A DNA stretch of 39,733 nt from Eubacterium aggregans (lineage in GTDB: Bacteria; Bacillota; Clostridia; Eubacteriales; Eubacteriaceae). A program made the translations under genes and the position numbers. Of the stretch, positions 23,972-31,756 are shown piece by piece; position 1 is the stretch's first letter, and every line of letters starts with the position of its first letter. The notes under the pieces were generated by a model. The model did not search any database, was not told the DNA's origin, and saw nothing but the letters and a program-made list of their open reading frames with translations. The stretch lies in the NCBI RefSeq assembly GCF_900107815.1, contig NZ_FNRK01000023.1, forward strand, positions 1 to 39,733, written 5' to 3'.

Positions 23972-25327
23972 CTAGGGATGCTGCCGTAAAAACGGTGCCC
24001 CAATGAGCAGGATAACGGCAAAGACAATGATATAGCAGGTGACCGCCATTACGCCATGGGCGATGAATGCCGCGGCAATCATGAACAGGCAGCAAATGAT
24101 GGAGAGACCAGGCATGACGAAACGCTTCATCCAATGCTCGCTTTTCTCCCGGATCATGACCATAATGAAAATGGGGATATACATCCCATAAATAGTGACA
24201 ATGGGCAGCTCCGAGGAATCAAAGGAAAAGGCTCCGAACCAAGGCTCCGAGGCCAGTTGTGCACCGTAAAAATAAACCAGCCAAAGGCCACAGAACACCA
24301 ACCCCATCACGGCCGAGTTAACCGGCATGTTTGTTTGACGGTCAACATTGCCAAGCAGCTCCGGCTTCGGCCCGCGATTACGGACAGCCAGACTGTACAT
24401 CCCTCGGGAACAGGCCATGGTCAGCCCATTGAGGGTTCCTAAGCAGGAGATGATAACAAAGACGAATAAAGCCGTGCCTCCGATGGAAGAGAATAAATTC
24501 ACAAAGGCTTGCTGGGTACCCTCTGCTCCCATTTCCATCATATCGGCATTGCTGATGCCCCCGGCAATCCCCACATAATATAAAATATACACCACTGCGA
24601 CGGTAATAGTCCCCAGTACCAGCGCCTTGGGTAAGTTTTTCTTCGGATCCTTAAGCTCCGCATTGATACTGGTGGCGATAATCCACCCTTCGTAGGCAAA
24701 AGCCGTGGCCACCACAGCCGCCAAAAATCCACCAGAAGGGCTAATGGAGGTATCCACTACCGTGGTGAAATTAGTCATGGTCATTCCATTGGACAGGCCA
24801 ACGACCAAACCCACAAGGCCCATCAACAGCAGCGGAATCAATTTGATAATGGTCGTAGAAACTTGGAACTTTCCAGCCAAAATGGGGCCGAGGGTATTTA
24901 GAGCAAAGGCCGAAATCAAAAAAACTCCTGAAATCACCATACAGGCCCCGCCCGTAATATCCCATCCCAACAGTACGCAGAGGTACCGCGCCGATACCCA
25001 AGCCAGTACCGAGGTCATCGCTGGATAATAAATCGTCGCCATGAACCAGCCCATAAAGTAGCCGTAGCGATCTCCCACAATATTCTCCGCATAATCCAGT
25101 GCCCCATTAACAAAAGAATAGCGGGTCGCCAGGGTTGAGAAGGTATAGGCGCAGATGATCATGATCATCCCCCCGACACCCCAGGCCAAAATACCCAGAG
25201 GCAAATTACCGCCAGTGGCGTTTAATACCTTCTCCGCTTTAAAGAAGACGCCGCTGCCAATAACGATACCCACCACCAGGCAAATGGCCGTCAAAAGCCC
25301 ATATTTTTCTTTGAGTTTGTTTTCCAC
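23972..25327 (-). CDS. APC-family amino acid permease
   Basis: A 12-helix secondary transporter of the amino acid-polyamine-organocation superfamily, about 450 residues. The first helix holds the substrate-binding unwound motif GIVIGSGVFF. Further typical stretches are AYTFSTLATRYSFVNGALDY, AFAYEGWIIATSINAELKDP and CSRGMYSLAVRNRGP. The pattern is closest to LAT/YjeM-like amino acid exchangers or symporters; the substrate cannot be read. I favour GTG 25327, because AGAGAGG lies 8 bases before it; an ATG at 25345 is in frame but has no ribosome site and lies only about a dozen bases after the expected transcription start. Its own promoter is at 25361-25389. DUF5131 follows at 41 bases. Confidence 0.9.
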   Translation of the reverse strand: MENKLKEKYGLLTAICLVVGIVIGSGVFFKAEKVLNATGGNLPLGILAWGVGGMIMIICAYTFSTLATRYSFVNGALDYAENIVGDRYGYFMGWFMATIYYPAMTSVLAWVSARYLCVLLGWDITGGACMVISGVFLISAFALNTLGPILAGKFQVSTTIIKLIPLLLMGLVGLVVGLSNGMTMTNFTTVVDTSISPSGGFLAAVVATAFAYEGWIIATSINAELKDPKKNLPKALVLGTITVAVVYILYYVGIAGGISNADMMEMGAEGTQQAFVNLFSSIGGTALFVFVIISCLGTLNGLTMACSRGMYSLAVRNRGPKPELLGNVDRQTNMPVNSAVMGLVFCGLWLVYFYGAQLASEPWFGAFSFDSSELPIVTIYGMYIPIFIMVMIREKSEHWMKRFVMPGLSIICCLFMIAAAFIAHGVMAVTCYIIVFAVILLIGAPFLRQHP

Positions 25328-25360
25328 AATGCTTTCCTCTCTCATCTTGAACTACAACTA

Positions 25361-25389
25361 TTATAATGAGTAATTGCCTGAATGACAAG
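25361..25389 (-). promoter_or_regulatory. Promoter of the permease gene
   Basis: Minus-strand TTGTCA (25384-25389) and TATAAT (25361-25366) with a 17-base spacer, in the gap after the gene ending at 25413. Confidence 0.75.
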
Positions 25390-25412
25390 TCTTTAATGCC
25401 AAACTGCGTGTT

Positions 25413-26144
25413 TTAAGCTTTTTCAAGTGCCAGAGGGTCCTGACTGATTTCTAATAAAAACAGATACGGATACTCTTTCTTAATATGCTGCATATGCCGC
25501 ACCCAATTGATTAAAACCCCACGCATGGCCCGCTCCATATCCTCTCTCAAATGATATTGGTCCATCTCAGAAAGCTTTTCAAAACCTTCCCTTGCCTTCA
25601 GCTCATCCTTTAGATGAAACATGGCCCAAAGCATATCCGTAAACTCTTCATGCTCTAAAAGTGCAGGATTTGAGATAATCACCAACATGGACATATTTTT
25701 CTCTTCAAAATACGCCTTTAACCGCATCAAACAGTCCGGATGAAGACAAAAAGTAAACCGGCAGTCTTTAATGGACTGAACCGCCCCTCTGAATTCTCGA
25801 TCCCCCCAATCCTCCTGGATGGACAGACAGGGGTGCAGCACCTCCTTATTGGTAACCGTAGACAGCATATCCCGAAGCAGCTGCATCCCACAATCACTAA
25901 AGAAGGTACTGGCAAGCATCTGGGTTTTCTCCAGACGGTCCCTTTTTTCCCGGCTTTCCACCAACTTCCCAACCGCAATGGTCACCACGGCAATCTGAAC
26001 CGGGAGAAAGGCCCAATCCTGGAGCAGGTAAAAGAAAGTATCCCGGGAATCATGGAAAACAAAGAACTGTACTGCGTAAATAAGGGCAGAAATTCCAAAA
26101 AGAATCCCAATAATAATTGGCGTTGTATATTTTTTCATCATCAT
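25413..26144 (-). CDS. Small membrane protein coupled to the P-type ATPase, function unknown
   Basis: A 243-residue protein with two N-terminal membrane helices (about 8-32 and 40-60: IIIGILFGISALIYAVQFFV, WAFLPVQIAVVTIAVGKL). A cytoplasmic, mainly helical domain of about 180 residues follows (EKTQMLASTFFSDCGMQLLR, CRFTFCLHPDCLMRLKAYFE). I do not recognise a named family, though such two-helix proteins with a soluble tail recur as hypothetical proteins in Clostridia. The ATG overlaps the stop of the ATPase gene (ATGATGA), so translation is coupled. A role tied to the transporter, such as regulation or assembly, is inferred from that overlap and the shared manganese riboswitch. Three Cys in the soluble part could matter for metal sensing but show no classic motif. 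Confidence 0.75.
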   Translation of the reverse strand: MMMKKYTTPIIIGILFGISALIYAVQFFVFHDSRDTFFYLLQDWAFLPVQIAVVTIAVGKLVESREKRDRLEKTQMLASTFFSDCGMQLLRDMLSTVTNKEVLHPCLSIQEDWGDREFRGAVQSIKDCRFTFCLHPDCLMRLKAYFEEKNMSMLVIISNPALLEHEEFTDMLWAMFHLKDELKAREGFEKLSEMDQYHLREDMERAMRGVLINWVRHMQHIKKEYPYLFLLEISQDPLALEKA

Positions 26145-28927
26145 CCTTTTTTCCTCTGAAATCCCCGCTGGATAGCCTTTACCACCTCCGACACGACGAT
26201 AACAGAAAGTCCCAATCCAATAATTTTAAGCCACATGGTAAGGGACAGCGGAATGGTCCCATAGAAGATACCACCATACTGGGTGATAATCACCTGAAGC
26301 AGAAAGGTCAGTCCAAAGACCAGCAGCATCAGCCGATTGTTAAAGAAATTTTTAAAAATACTCGTCGGCGTCAATTCTCTACTATTAAAAGCATTAAAAA
26401 GATGCATCACCACAAAGAGGGTGAACAAAATAGTATACTGCTCCCCAGGTGTTCCCCCCAGAATATTAAAGAGTGCCTGGAGCATAAAGATAATGGACAC
26501 ATAGACCGCATTGGAGGCAATCCGGGTCATCATGCTGCCATTGACAATGCTGGCATCCCGAGGGATGGGGCGGCGGCCCAGAAGATCCTCCCGAATGGGC
26601 TCAAGCCCAAGGGTAAGCGCCGGCGGACCATCCATAATGATATTAATCCACAAAAGCTGCAGAGCGGAGAAGGGCGACGCCATCCCCAATAAAATGCTGG
26701 TCAGCACGACGATGACCGACGAAAGGTTCACCGTCAGCTGAAATTGGATAAAGCGCTGGAAATTCTCAAAGATTCCCCGGCCCCACTGCACTGCTTTTAC
26801 AATGGTGGAGAAGGAATCGTCCAATAAAACAATATCGCTGGCTTCCTTGGACACCTCGGTCCCCGTGATGCCCATGGCAATCCCCACGTCCGCCTTTTTA
26901 ATGGCCGGGGCGTCGTTAATGCCATCGCCGGTGACCGCTACCACATTGCCCAGTTCCTTTAGGGCAGAGACCACCCGCATTTTCACCGTTGGGGTGCTCC
27001 GGGCAATCACCCGGATCTGGGGCAGACAGGCCTTTAGCTCGTCCTCGGTTAAATCCTCCAGGCTGACAGCTTCTACCACCTGTTCCCCGTCCTTTAAAAT
27101 ACCCAGCTCCTCGGCAATGGCCTGAGCCGTCAGACTATTATCTCCCGTGAGCATTTTCAGCTCAATCCCCGCGGCCCGGCAACGGGCCACAGATTCATAC
27201 ACATCTCCCCTCAGTGGATCAGCGATGGCCACAAAGCCATCGAAAACCATATCCGATTCGATGGAAGCCCGTCTTTCCTCCAGGGCAGTGATGGGCATTT
27301 CCTGGGTCAATGGGCGATGGCAAAAAGCCAATACCCGTTTAGCCTTACGCTCAAAGCCCGCCATTGCGGCTTCAATCTGGGCTTTGTAATCCGCATTCAT
27401 GGGCTCATTGACCCCATCCACCTCCACAAAGGCACATTGGGATAAAATTTTCTCTGGACTTCCCTTCGAATAAGCCATAAAACCCTGGTCTACTTCAATA
27501 ATGGTGGTCATATTTTTGGTCTCAGAAGAGAAGGGGAACACAAAGGAAACCGTGGCATCCTTTCGGATAGCATCGTAGGTTTTTCGAGGGAGGGTGGCAT
27601 CGGTGCCTTCACCGCCATTGTATTTTTCATAGGCGGTAATCAGTGCACACTCCGTGGGATTCCCGATAAAGCGTACCGTCTCCCCGTCCATTTCAATGTC
27701 CGCAGTACTATTTAAGATGAAATTCTCAATCAAATGAACATCATTAATTTCCGAGGCCGGTATCCGGCGCTGGCAAACGCCCTCTGGCCAGTCTTCGGAG
27801 CTGACACAGGCCCGGCCACAATTATTTTTATGGGAGGCGATGACCATATCCGTCACTGTCATGCGATTTTCTGTGAGTGTCCCGGTTTTATCGGAGCAGA
27901 TTACATTGATACAGCCAATGGTTTCACAGGCAATGAGCTTTTTTACCAGGGCATTCTGTCTGGCCATCTTTATGATGTTGAGGGATAGGGATACCGCCAC
28001 AATGGTGGGCAGTCCCTCAGGGACCGCTGCGACAATGAGGACAATGCTGGTAATAAAGGCCTCTGATACCGTGTCCAGATTAAAGGTGCCACTTGATAAA
28101 AAGATAATACACTGAATGGTAAAAACGATGGCTGCTGCCGTCGCCCCCAGAATGGTGATGAGCTTGCCCAGGCGGTCCAGCTTTTCCTGAAGAGGGGTCT
28201 TGCCATCCCCTTCCACTGAGAGCTCCCGGGCGATGCTGCCAAATTCCGTGGCGTCTCCCACAGCGGTCACCACCGCAACACCACTCCCCCCGGTGACGAA
28301 GCAGCCGGAGTACAGCATGTTGACCCGCTCCGCCACCGGAGTCTTGGGATTATCGAAAATCAGATTTCCATCTTTTTTAACAGGGTTACTCTCTCCAGTG
28401 AGGGAGGACTCATCCACCCGCAGCTCCTGGGTTTCCAGAAGTCTGGCATCCGCGGAAATCATATCTCCAGTGGCGATCTCCATGATATCTCCCACTACCA
28501 GCTCCTTCTGGCTGATGAGGGTGATACCGCCCCCTCGAAGGACCTTGACCTGGACGTCTTCATTAATTTTGTTCAGGGCATCAAAGGCCTTTTCTGAACG
28601 GCCTTCCATGATGACCGTTACCCCCACCGCTAAAAAAATAGCCGCAAAGATACCGACACATTCAATAAACTCGGTTTCTCCCCCTGTGAATAAACGGATG
28701 AAATTCACCCCCAGGGTAATGGCTGCGGCGGTGAGGAGCATGATGATCATGGGCTCTGTGGTCGCATCCCAAATTTTCTTCCAAACCGATTTTGCCTTTG
28801 CCTTCGTAAAGGTGTTGGCGCCATTCACTGCCCGGCTCTCCTCTGCCTCCTCTGGCGTCAAGCCTCTGCCGGGATCAACACCCAATCTAGACAATACTGC
28901 TTTGGCACTCTCTCTAAATGCTTGCAT
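26141..28927 (-). CDS. P2-type cation ATPase (PMCA-like), probable Mn2+/Ca2+ exporter
   Basis: A 928-residue membrane pump. It has an actuator motif LTGES (176-180), PEGLP in helix 4 (303-307), the phosphorylation site CSDKTGT with Asp 346, MLTGDN, the hinge VTGDGINDAP, and helix-6 WINIIMDGPPALTLG. The N-terminal cation-ATPase domain (LSRLGVDPGRGLTPEEAEES) is present. Helix-4 PEGLP and the N...D residues of helix 6 are those of Ca2+-type P2 pumps, which also carry Mn2+. The yybP-ykoY riboswitch in the leader points to Mn2+ control, so export of excess Mn2+ is the best reading; sequence alone would say Ca2+. GAGGAGG precedes the ATG. The downstream two-helix membrane protein is translationally coupled. 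Confidence 0.95.
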   Translation of the reverse strand: MQAFRESAKAVLSRLGVDPGRGLTPEEAEESRAVNGANTFTKAKAKSVWKKIWDATTEPMIIMLLTAAAITLGVNFIRLFTGGETEFIECVGIFAAIFLAVGVTVIMEGRSEKAFDALNKINEDVQVKVLRGGGITLISQKELVVGDIMEIATGDMISADARLLETQELRVDESSLTGESNPVKKDGNLIFDNPKTPVAERVNMLYSGCFVTGGSGVAVVTAVGDATEFGSIARELSVEGDGKTPLQEKLDRLGKLITILGATAAAIVFTIQCIIFLSSGTFNLDTVSEAFITSIVLIVAAVPEGLPTIVAVSLSLNIIKMARQNALVKKLIACETIGCINVICSDKTGTLTENRMTVTDMVIASHKNNCGRACVSSEDWPEGVCQRRIPASEINDVHLIENFILNSTADIEMDGETVRFIGNPTECALITAYEKYNGGEGTDATLPRKTYDAIRKDATVSFVFPFSSETKNMTTIIEVDQGFMAYSKGSPEKILSQCAFVEVDGVNEPMNADYKAQIEAAMAGFERKAKRVLAFCHRPLTQEMPITALEERRASIESDMVFDGFVAIADPLRGDVYESVARCRAAGIELKMLTGDNSLTAQAIAEELGILKDGEQVVEAVSLEDLTEDELKACLPQIRVIARSTPTVKMRVVSALKELGNVVAVTGDGINDAPAIKKADVGIAMGITGTEVSKEASDIVLLDDSFSTIVKAVQWGRGIFENFQRFIQFQLTVNLSSVIVVLTSILLGMASPFSALQLLWINIIMDGPPALTLGLEPIREDLLGRRPIPRDASIVNGSMMTRIASNAVYVSIIFMLQALFNILGGTPGEQYTILFTLFVVMHLFNAFNSRELTPTSIFKNFFNNRLMLLVFGLTFLLQVIITQYGGIFYGTIPLSLTMWLKIIGLGLSVIVVSEVVKAIQRGFQRKKG

Positions 28928-29170
28928 TTTTCCTCCTCTTACTGTGCTCTATCTACCACGAAGTAACACTCGTTCCGCAACTTGATTGTCTCAGTTTAAA
29001 TCAGCTCCACTGATTTCTCCAGTCCAAGCACTGCTTGGCCTTCAAGCGGCACCCCTCTTCGTCGTGCCTTTCAGCTGCGCTTTGTAAAAGCAGAAACACT
29101 GAGCACCTTATAAAAGCAAGCTTTTAACAGCACTCACTATTCCCACTTTTATACTTCTGTTAGCAAACGC
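28928..29170 (-). other. Long 5' leader with a chain of four hairpins
   Basis: Between the riboswitch terminator and the ATPase start lie about 240 bases without a convincing reading frame. Four inverted repeats follow one another: AAATCAG-CTCCA-CTGATTT (28998-29016), CCAAGCA/TGCTTGG (29024-29038), GGCAC/GTGCC (29048-29068) and TAAAAGC-AA-GCTTTTA (29111-29126). Their function is unknown. An inserted miniature repeat or an additional regulatory RNA are both possible. Confidence 0.45.
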
Positions 29171-29226
29171 GAAAAAAAAGAAGAGACCTTTGGCGAAAGA
29201 TATACTTATCCTCTGCCAAAAGTCTC
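29171..29226 (-). terminator. Expression-platform terminator of the Mn riboswitch
   Basis: Minus-strand stem GCGAAAGG side omitted: core pairing is GAGACTTTTGGC (29215-29226) with GCCAAAGGTCTC (29183-29194), one mismatch, followed by TTCTTTTTTTT. The 5' arm overlaps the end of the aptamer (ACGAGAC), as usual for yybP-ykoY. Confidence 0.88.
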
Positions 29227-29305
29227 GTTACCATTCAGGTCCTAAAGCCAGGCCGATGGCCAGTCTGTTGACTTTAGTGTTTTAACTACTCCCTTTTGTC
29301 CCTCT
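29215..29305 (-). ncRNA. yybP-ykoY manganese riboswitch
   Basis: Minus-strand aptamer with the conserved blocks in order: GGGACAAAAGGGAGTAG (loop L1 GGGAGUAG), AAAGTCAACAGACTGGCC, GGCCTGGCTTTAGGACC and GGTAACGAGAC. This family binds Mn2+ and usually raises expression of metal exporters when Mn2+ is high. Here it precedes a P2-type ATPase. The match is by eye from the remembered consensus. Confidence 0.9.
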
Positions 29306-29334
29306 ATTGTAATTGAAGGACTTTCGGGTGTCAA
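29306..29334 (-). promoter_or_regulatory. Promoter of the riboswitch-ATPase transcript
   Basis: Minus-strand TTGACA (29329-29334), a 17-base spacer and TACAAT (29306-29311), right before the aptamer. Confidence 0.85.
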
Positions 29335-29354
29335 GAAAAAATCCTTGGGATGTT

Positions 29355-29774
29355 TTAAATTCCCATTCCCATAAACATGCCAATAAAGTATGGGATGAGC
29401 CAGATCAGCCAGACGAAGAGGCTGAATTTATGGAAGGCCTCTTGTTGGTGGGCATTGCCTTTACGCAACGTCCAGGTGGCCCAAATAGCGTGGAAGAGCA
29501 TCAGTGCAATGGCCAGGGCTCCGGTCACCCCATGAATGGCCAGCTCGGTGGAGCTCATCCCTCCGCCGCCAGTTCTGGAAATGACCGACATCAGGGTTGT
29601 CCCGGTGGTGTCGCACACCAGGCCCATCCAAAAAATGACCACATGCCATTTTAACAAGCGTTTTTCCCGCCGCTCTCCAAATACACCAATAGTGTAAAAA
29701 ACCAATGCCAGGGTAATGGCAATAATTGCAAAAATTAATTTACTATCCATATCTACTTTAACCAATCCTTTCAT
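29355..29774 (-). CDS. HsmA / TIGR03987 family membrane protein
   Basis: A 139-residue membrane protein with four helices: LIFAIIAITLALVFYTIGVF, a central KWHVVIFWMGLVCDTTGTTL, ELAIHGVTGALAIALMLFHAIWA, and FSLFVWLIWLIPYFIGMFMG. The GERREKRLLKWHVVIFWMGL and HGxxGxxAxxLMxxHxxWA pattern is what I remember for the TIGR03987 (HsmA) family. The conserved His residues in membrane segments hint at a heme- or quinone-related role, but the function is not known to me. It has its own promoter at 29790-29818 and is divergent from pstS. Its ribosome site is weak (AAGAGAG); a second Met at residue 9 is possible. Confidence 0.8.
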   Translation of the reverse strand: MKGLVKVDMDSKLIFAIIAITLALVFYTIGVFGERREKRLLKWHVVIFWMGLVCDTTGTTLMSVISRTGGGGMSSTELAIHGVTGALAIALMLFHAIWATWTLRKGNAHQQEAFHKFSLFVWLIWLIPYFIGMFMGMGI

Positions 29775-29789
29775 GCAAACTCTCTTTTA

Positions 29790-29818
29790 AGTGTAACGCT
29801 ATTGGTATGACCTGTAAA
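29790..29818 (-). promoter_or_regulatory. Promoter of the HsmA-family gene
   Basis: Minus-strand TTTACA (29813-29818), 17-base spacer, TACACT (29790-29795). The start of transcription would fall only about 10 bases before the ATG. Confidence 0.55.
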
Positions 29819-29872
29819 CGGCTGAAGCAGAACTTTAATTGAGTTTAAGACTTCTCCTGACTTTACTTGTAT

Positions 29873-29916
29873 TTAACATAACCAGCCTTTTGGTTTTAAC
29901 AAAGCTTTTATACAAT
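29873..29916 (+). promoter_or_regulatory. Candidate Pho boxes and -10 element before pstS
   Basis: Two direct TTAACA repeats (29873-29878 and 29896-29901) are 23 bp apart, about two helix turns. They precede TACAAT (29911-29916), and no good -35 element is visible. Pho-activated promoters of Firmicutes use TTAACA-like direct repeats in place of the -35. Binding by the regulator encoded at 34016 is inferred. Confidence 0.5.
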
Positions 29917-29959
29917 AAATCCATCGTAAAATGATAAATAAAAGGAGAAAACATTTATT

Positions 29960-30829
29960 ATGAAAAAAGCATTTACCATCCTCTGTGTGACATTATTAAT
30001 GGCTGTCACCTTAGCCGGTTGTGGCGGCGGATCTGCCAGTGGCGGAAGCATTACTGTCATCTCTCGTGAGGATGGCTCCGGTACCCGGGGCGCCTTCATC
30101 GAATTGTTTGGTATTGAAGAAAAGGACTCTGCCGGTAATAAAGTTGATAAGACCATCGATTCTGCGGATATCACCAACAGTACCTCCGTTATGCTGACCA
30201 GCGTTTCAGGCAATACTGATGCCATCGGATATGTCTCCCTGGGCTCTCTCAACGATACCGTCAAAGCTTTGAAAATCGACGGAGCTGAAGCCACTGCTGC
30301 AAACATCGACAACGGTAGCTACAAGATTTCCCGTCCTTTTAACATCATTACTAAAGAGGGTTTATCCGATGTCTCCAAGGATTTTGTGGATTACATTCTT
30401 TCAGCTGACGGCCAGGCCATCGTTGAAGAAACAGGCTATATCAAGGCATCCACCAATGGCGCTTATGCCGGAACCAAGCCTGCCGGTAAGATTACTGTCG
30501 CGGGTTCCTCCTCTGTCACTCCAGTGATGGAAAAATTGAAAGAAGCTTACCTGAAGGTTAACCCTAACGCCGAAATCGAAGTCCAGCAAAGTGACTCCAC
30601 CACAGGTGTCAACAGCACTGTTGATGGCATCTGCGATATCGGCATGGCATCCCGTGGGTTAAAGGACAGTGAAAAATCCAAGGGTGTCACGGCAACGGTC
30701 ATCGCCACCGATGGGATTGCGGTTATCATCAATAAAGACAATAGCGTTGATAACCTCACGGTCAACCAGGTTAAGGATATCTACACCGGTAACATTACGA
30801 CCTGGGATGAAGTAGCCCCCGCAAACTAA
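29960..30829 (+). CDS. pstS: Phosphate-binding lipoprotein PstS, circularly permuted form
   Basis: The 289-residue solute-binding lipoprotein of the Pst phosphate importer, with lipobox LAGC (Cys 21). The order of its two halves is unusual. The motif SREDGSGTRGAF, normally in the second half of PstS, comes right after the lipid anchor, followed by DAIGYVSLGSLNDTVKALKI, YKISRPFNII and QAIVEETGYI. Only then come KITVAGSSSVTPVMEKLKEA, DSTTGVNSTVDGICDIGMAS, and finally DIYTGNITTWDEV, which normally leads into SREDGSGTR. All phosphate-ligand motifs are present, so it is probably functional as a circular permutant. I recall similar orders in other Clostridia. AAGGAG precedes the ATG by 12 bases. 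It heads the pst operon. Confidence 0.93.
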   Translation: MKKAFTILCVTLLMAVTLAGCGGGSASGGSITVISREDGSGTRGAFIELFGIEEKDSAGNKVDKTIDSADITNSTSVMLTSVSGNTDAIGYVSLGSLNDTVKALKIDGAEATAANIDNGSYKISRPFNIITKEGLSDVSKDFVDYILSADGQAIVEETGYIKASTNGAYAGTKPAGKITVAGSSSVTPVMEKLKEAYLKVNPNAEIEVQQSDSTTGVNSTVDGICDIGMASRGLKDSEKSKGVTATVIATDGIAVIINKDNSVDNLTVNQVKDIYTGNITTWDEVAPAN

Positions 30830-30848
30830 AGCCCTTCCCCATTGGTAT

Positions 30849-30868
30849 GCTCCCTCTTCGGAGGGGGC
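30849..30868 (+). terminator. Weak hairpin between pstS and pstC
   Basis: GCTCCCTC-TTCG-GAGGGGGC, an 8-bp stem with a UUCG tetraloop, is followed by CTTCTTTG. The T-tract is poor, so it probably attenuates or stabilises the pstS message, giving more PstS than PstCA, rather than ending the transcript. Confidence 0.6.
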
Positions 30869-30904
30869 CTTCTTTGTAAATTTGATATTGGAGACATTTT
30901 ATCG

Positions 30905-31756
30905 ATGAAAGAATTGAGAGAAAATTTCATGAAGGGCGTGTTCATCGCCGCCGCCTGTGTTTCCATCCTTGCCGTAATAATGATCTGCTTGTTCCTCTTT
31001 GTCAATGGCATTCCCGCCATTGCGAAGATTGGGCTCTTCAATTTCCTTTTCGGCGAGGTCTGGAAGCCAAGCAATAACCTCTATGGTATCCTCCCCATGA
31101 TTCTGGGCTCTATTTACGTCACCGCTGGAGCCATTGTCATCGGGGTCCCCATCGGTTTGTTAACTGCCATCTTCATGGCCCGCTTCTGCCCCCCGGGGCT
31201 TTATAAGCTTTTAAAACCCTCAGTGGACTTGCTGGCCGGTATTCCTTCTGTGGTCTACGGCTTTTTTGGATTGATGGTCTTCGTCCCGATGATCCGAGGG
31301 ATTTTTGGCGGTTCTGGCACTAGTATGCTGGCTGCCTGCCTGATTCTGGGTATTATGATTCTTCCTACCATCATCAGTGTCAGTGAATCCGCGCTGCGGG
31401 CGGTGCCGAACAGCTACTACGAAGGGGCACTGGCACTGGGTGCTACCCATGAGCGTTCTGTCTTTTTTACTGTTGTACCGGCCGCCAAATCCGGTATTTT
31501 AGCCGGAGTAATCCTTGGTGTTGGTCGGGCCATCGGAGAAACCATGGCCGTTATTATGATTGCAGGGAATCAGGCTGCAATGCCGAGGGGCCTGCTAAAA
31601 GGTGTTCGCACCCTAACGGCAAATATTGTTTTGGAGATGGGCTACGCCGCTGACCTCCATCGAGAAGCCCTGATTGCAACAGCCGTGGTGCTTTTTGTGT
31701 TCATCCTGATTATTAATTTGTGCTTCTCCATCTTAAAAAGGAGGACTGACGCATGA
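30905..31756 (+). CDS. pstC: Phosphate ABC transporter permease PstC
   Basis: A 283-residue inner permease subunit. ATG 30905 (MKELRENFMKGVF) is chosen behind TTGGAG; the upstream in-frame ATG at 30842 lies in the hairpin region. Six membrane segments are seen, with GILPMILGSIYVTAGAIVIG, DLLAGIPSVVYGFFGLMVF, and the ATPase-contact EAA loop YYEGALALGATHERSVFFTV. GVGRAIGETMAVIMIAGN is typical of PstC. It overlaps pstA by 4 bases. Confidence 0.95.
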   Translation: MKELRENFMKGVFIAAACVSILAVIMICLFLFVNGIPAIAKIGLFNFLFGEVWKPSNNLYGILPMILGSIYVTAGAIVIGVPIGLLTAIFMARFCPPGLYKLLKPSVDLLAGIPSVVYGFFGLMVFVPMIRGIFGGSGTSMLAACLILGIMILPTIISVSESALRAVPNSYYEGALALGATHERSVFFTVVPAAKSGILAGVILGVGRAIGETMAVIMIAGNQAAMPRGLLKGVRTLTANIVLEMGYAADLHREALIATAVVLFVFILIINLCFSILKRRTDA

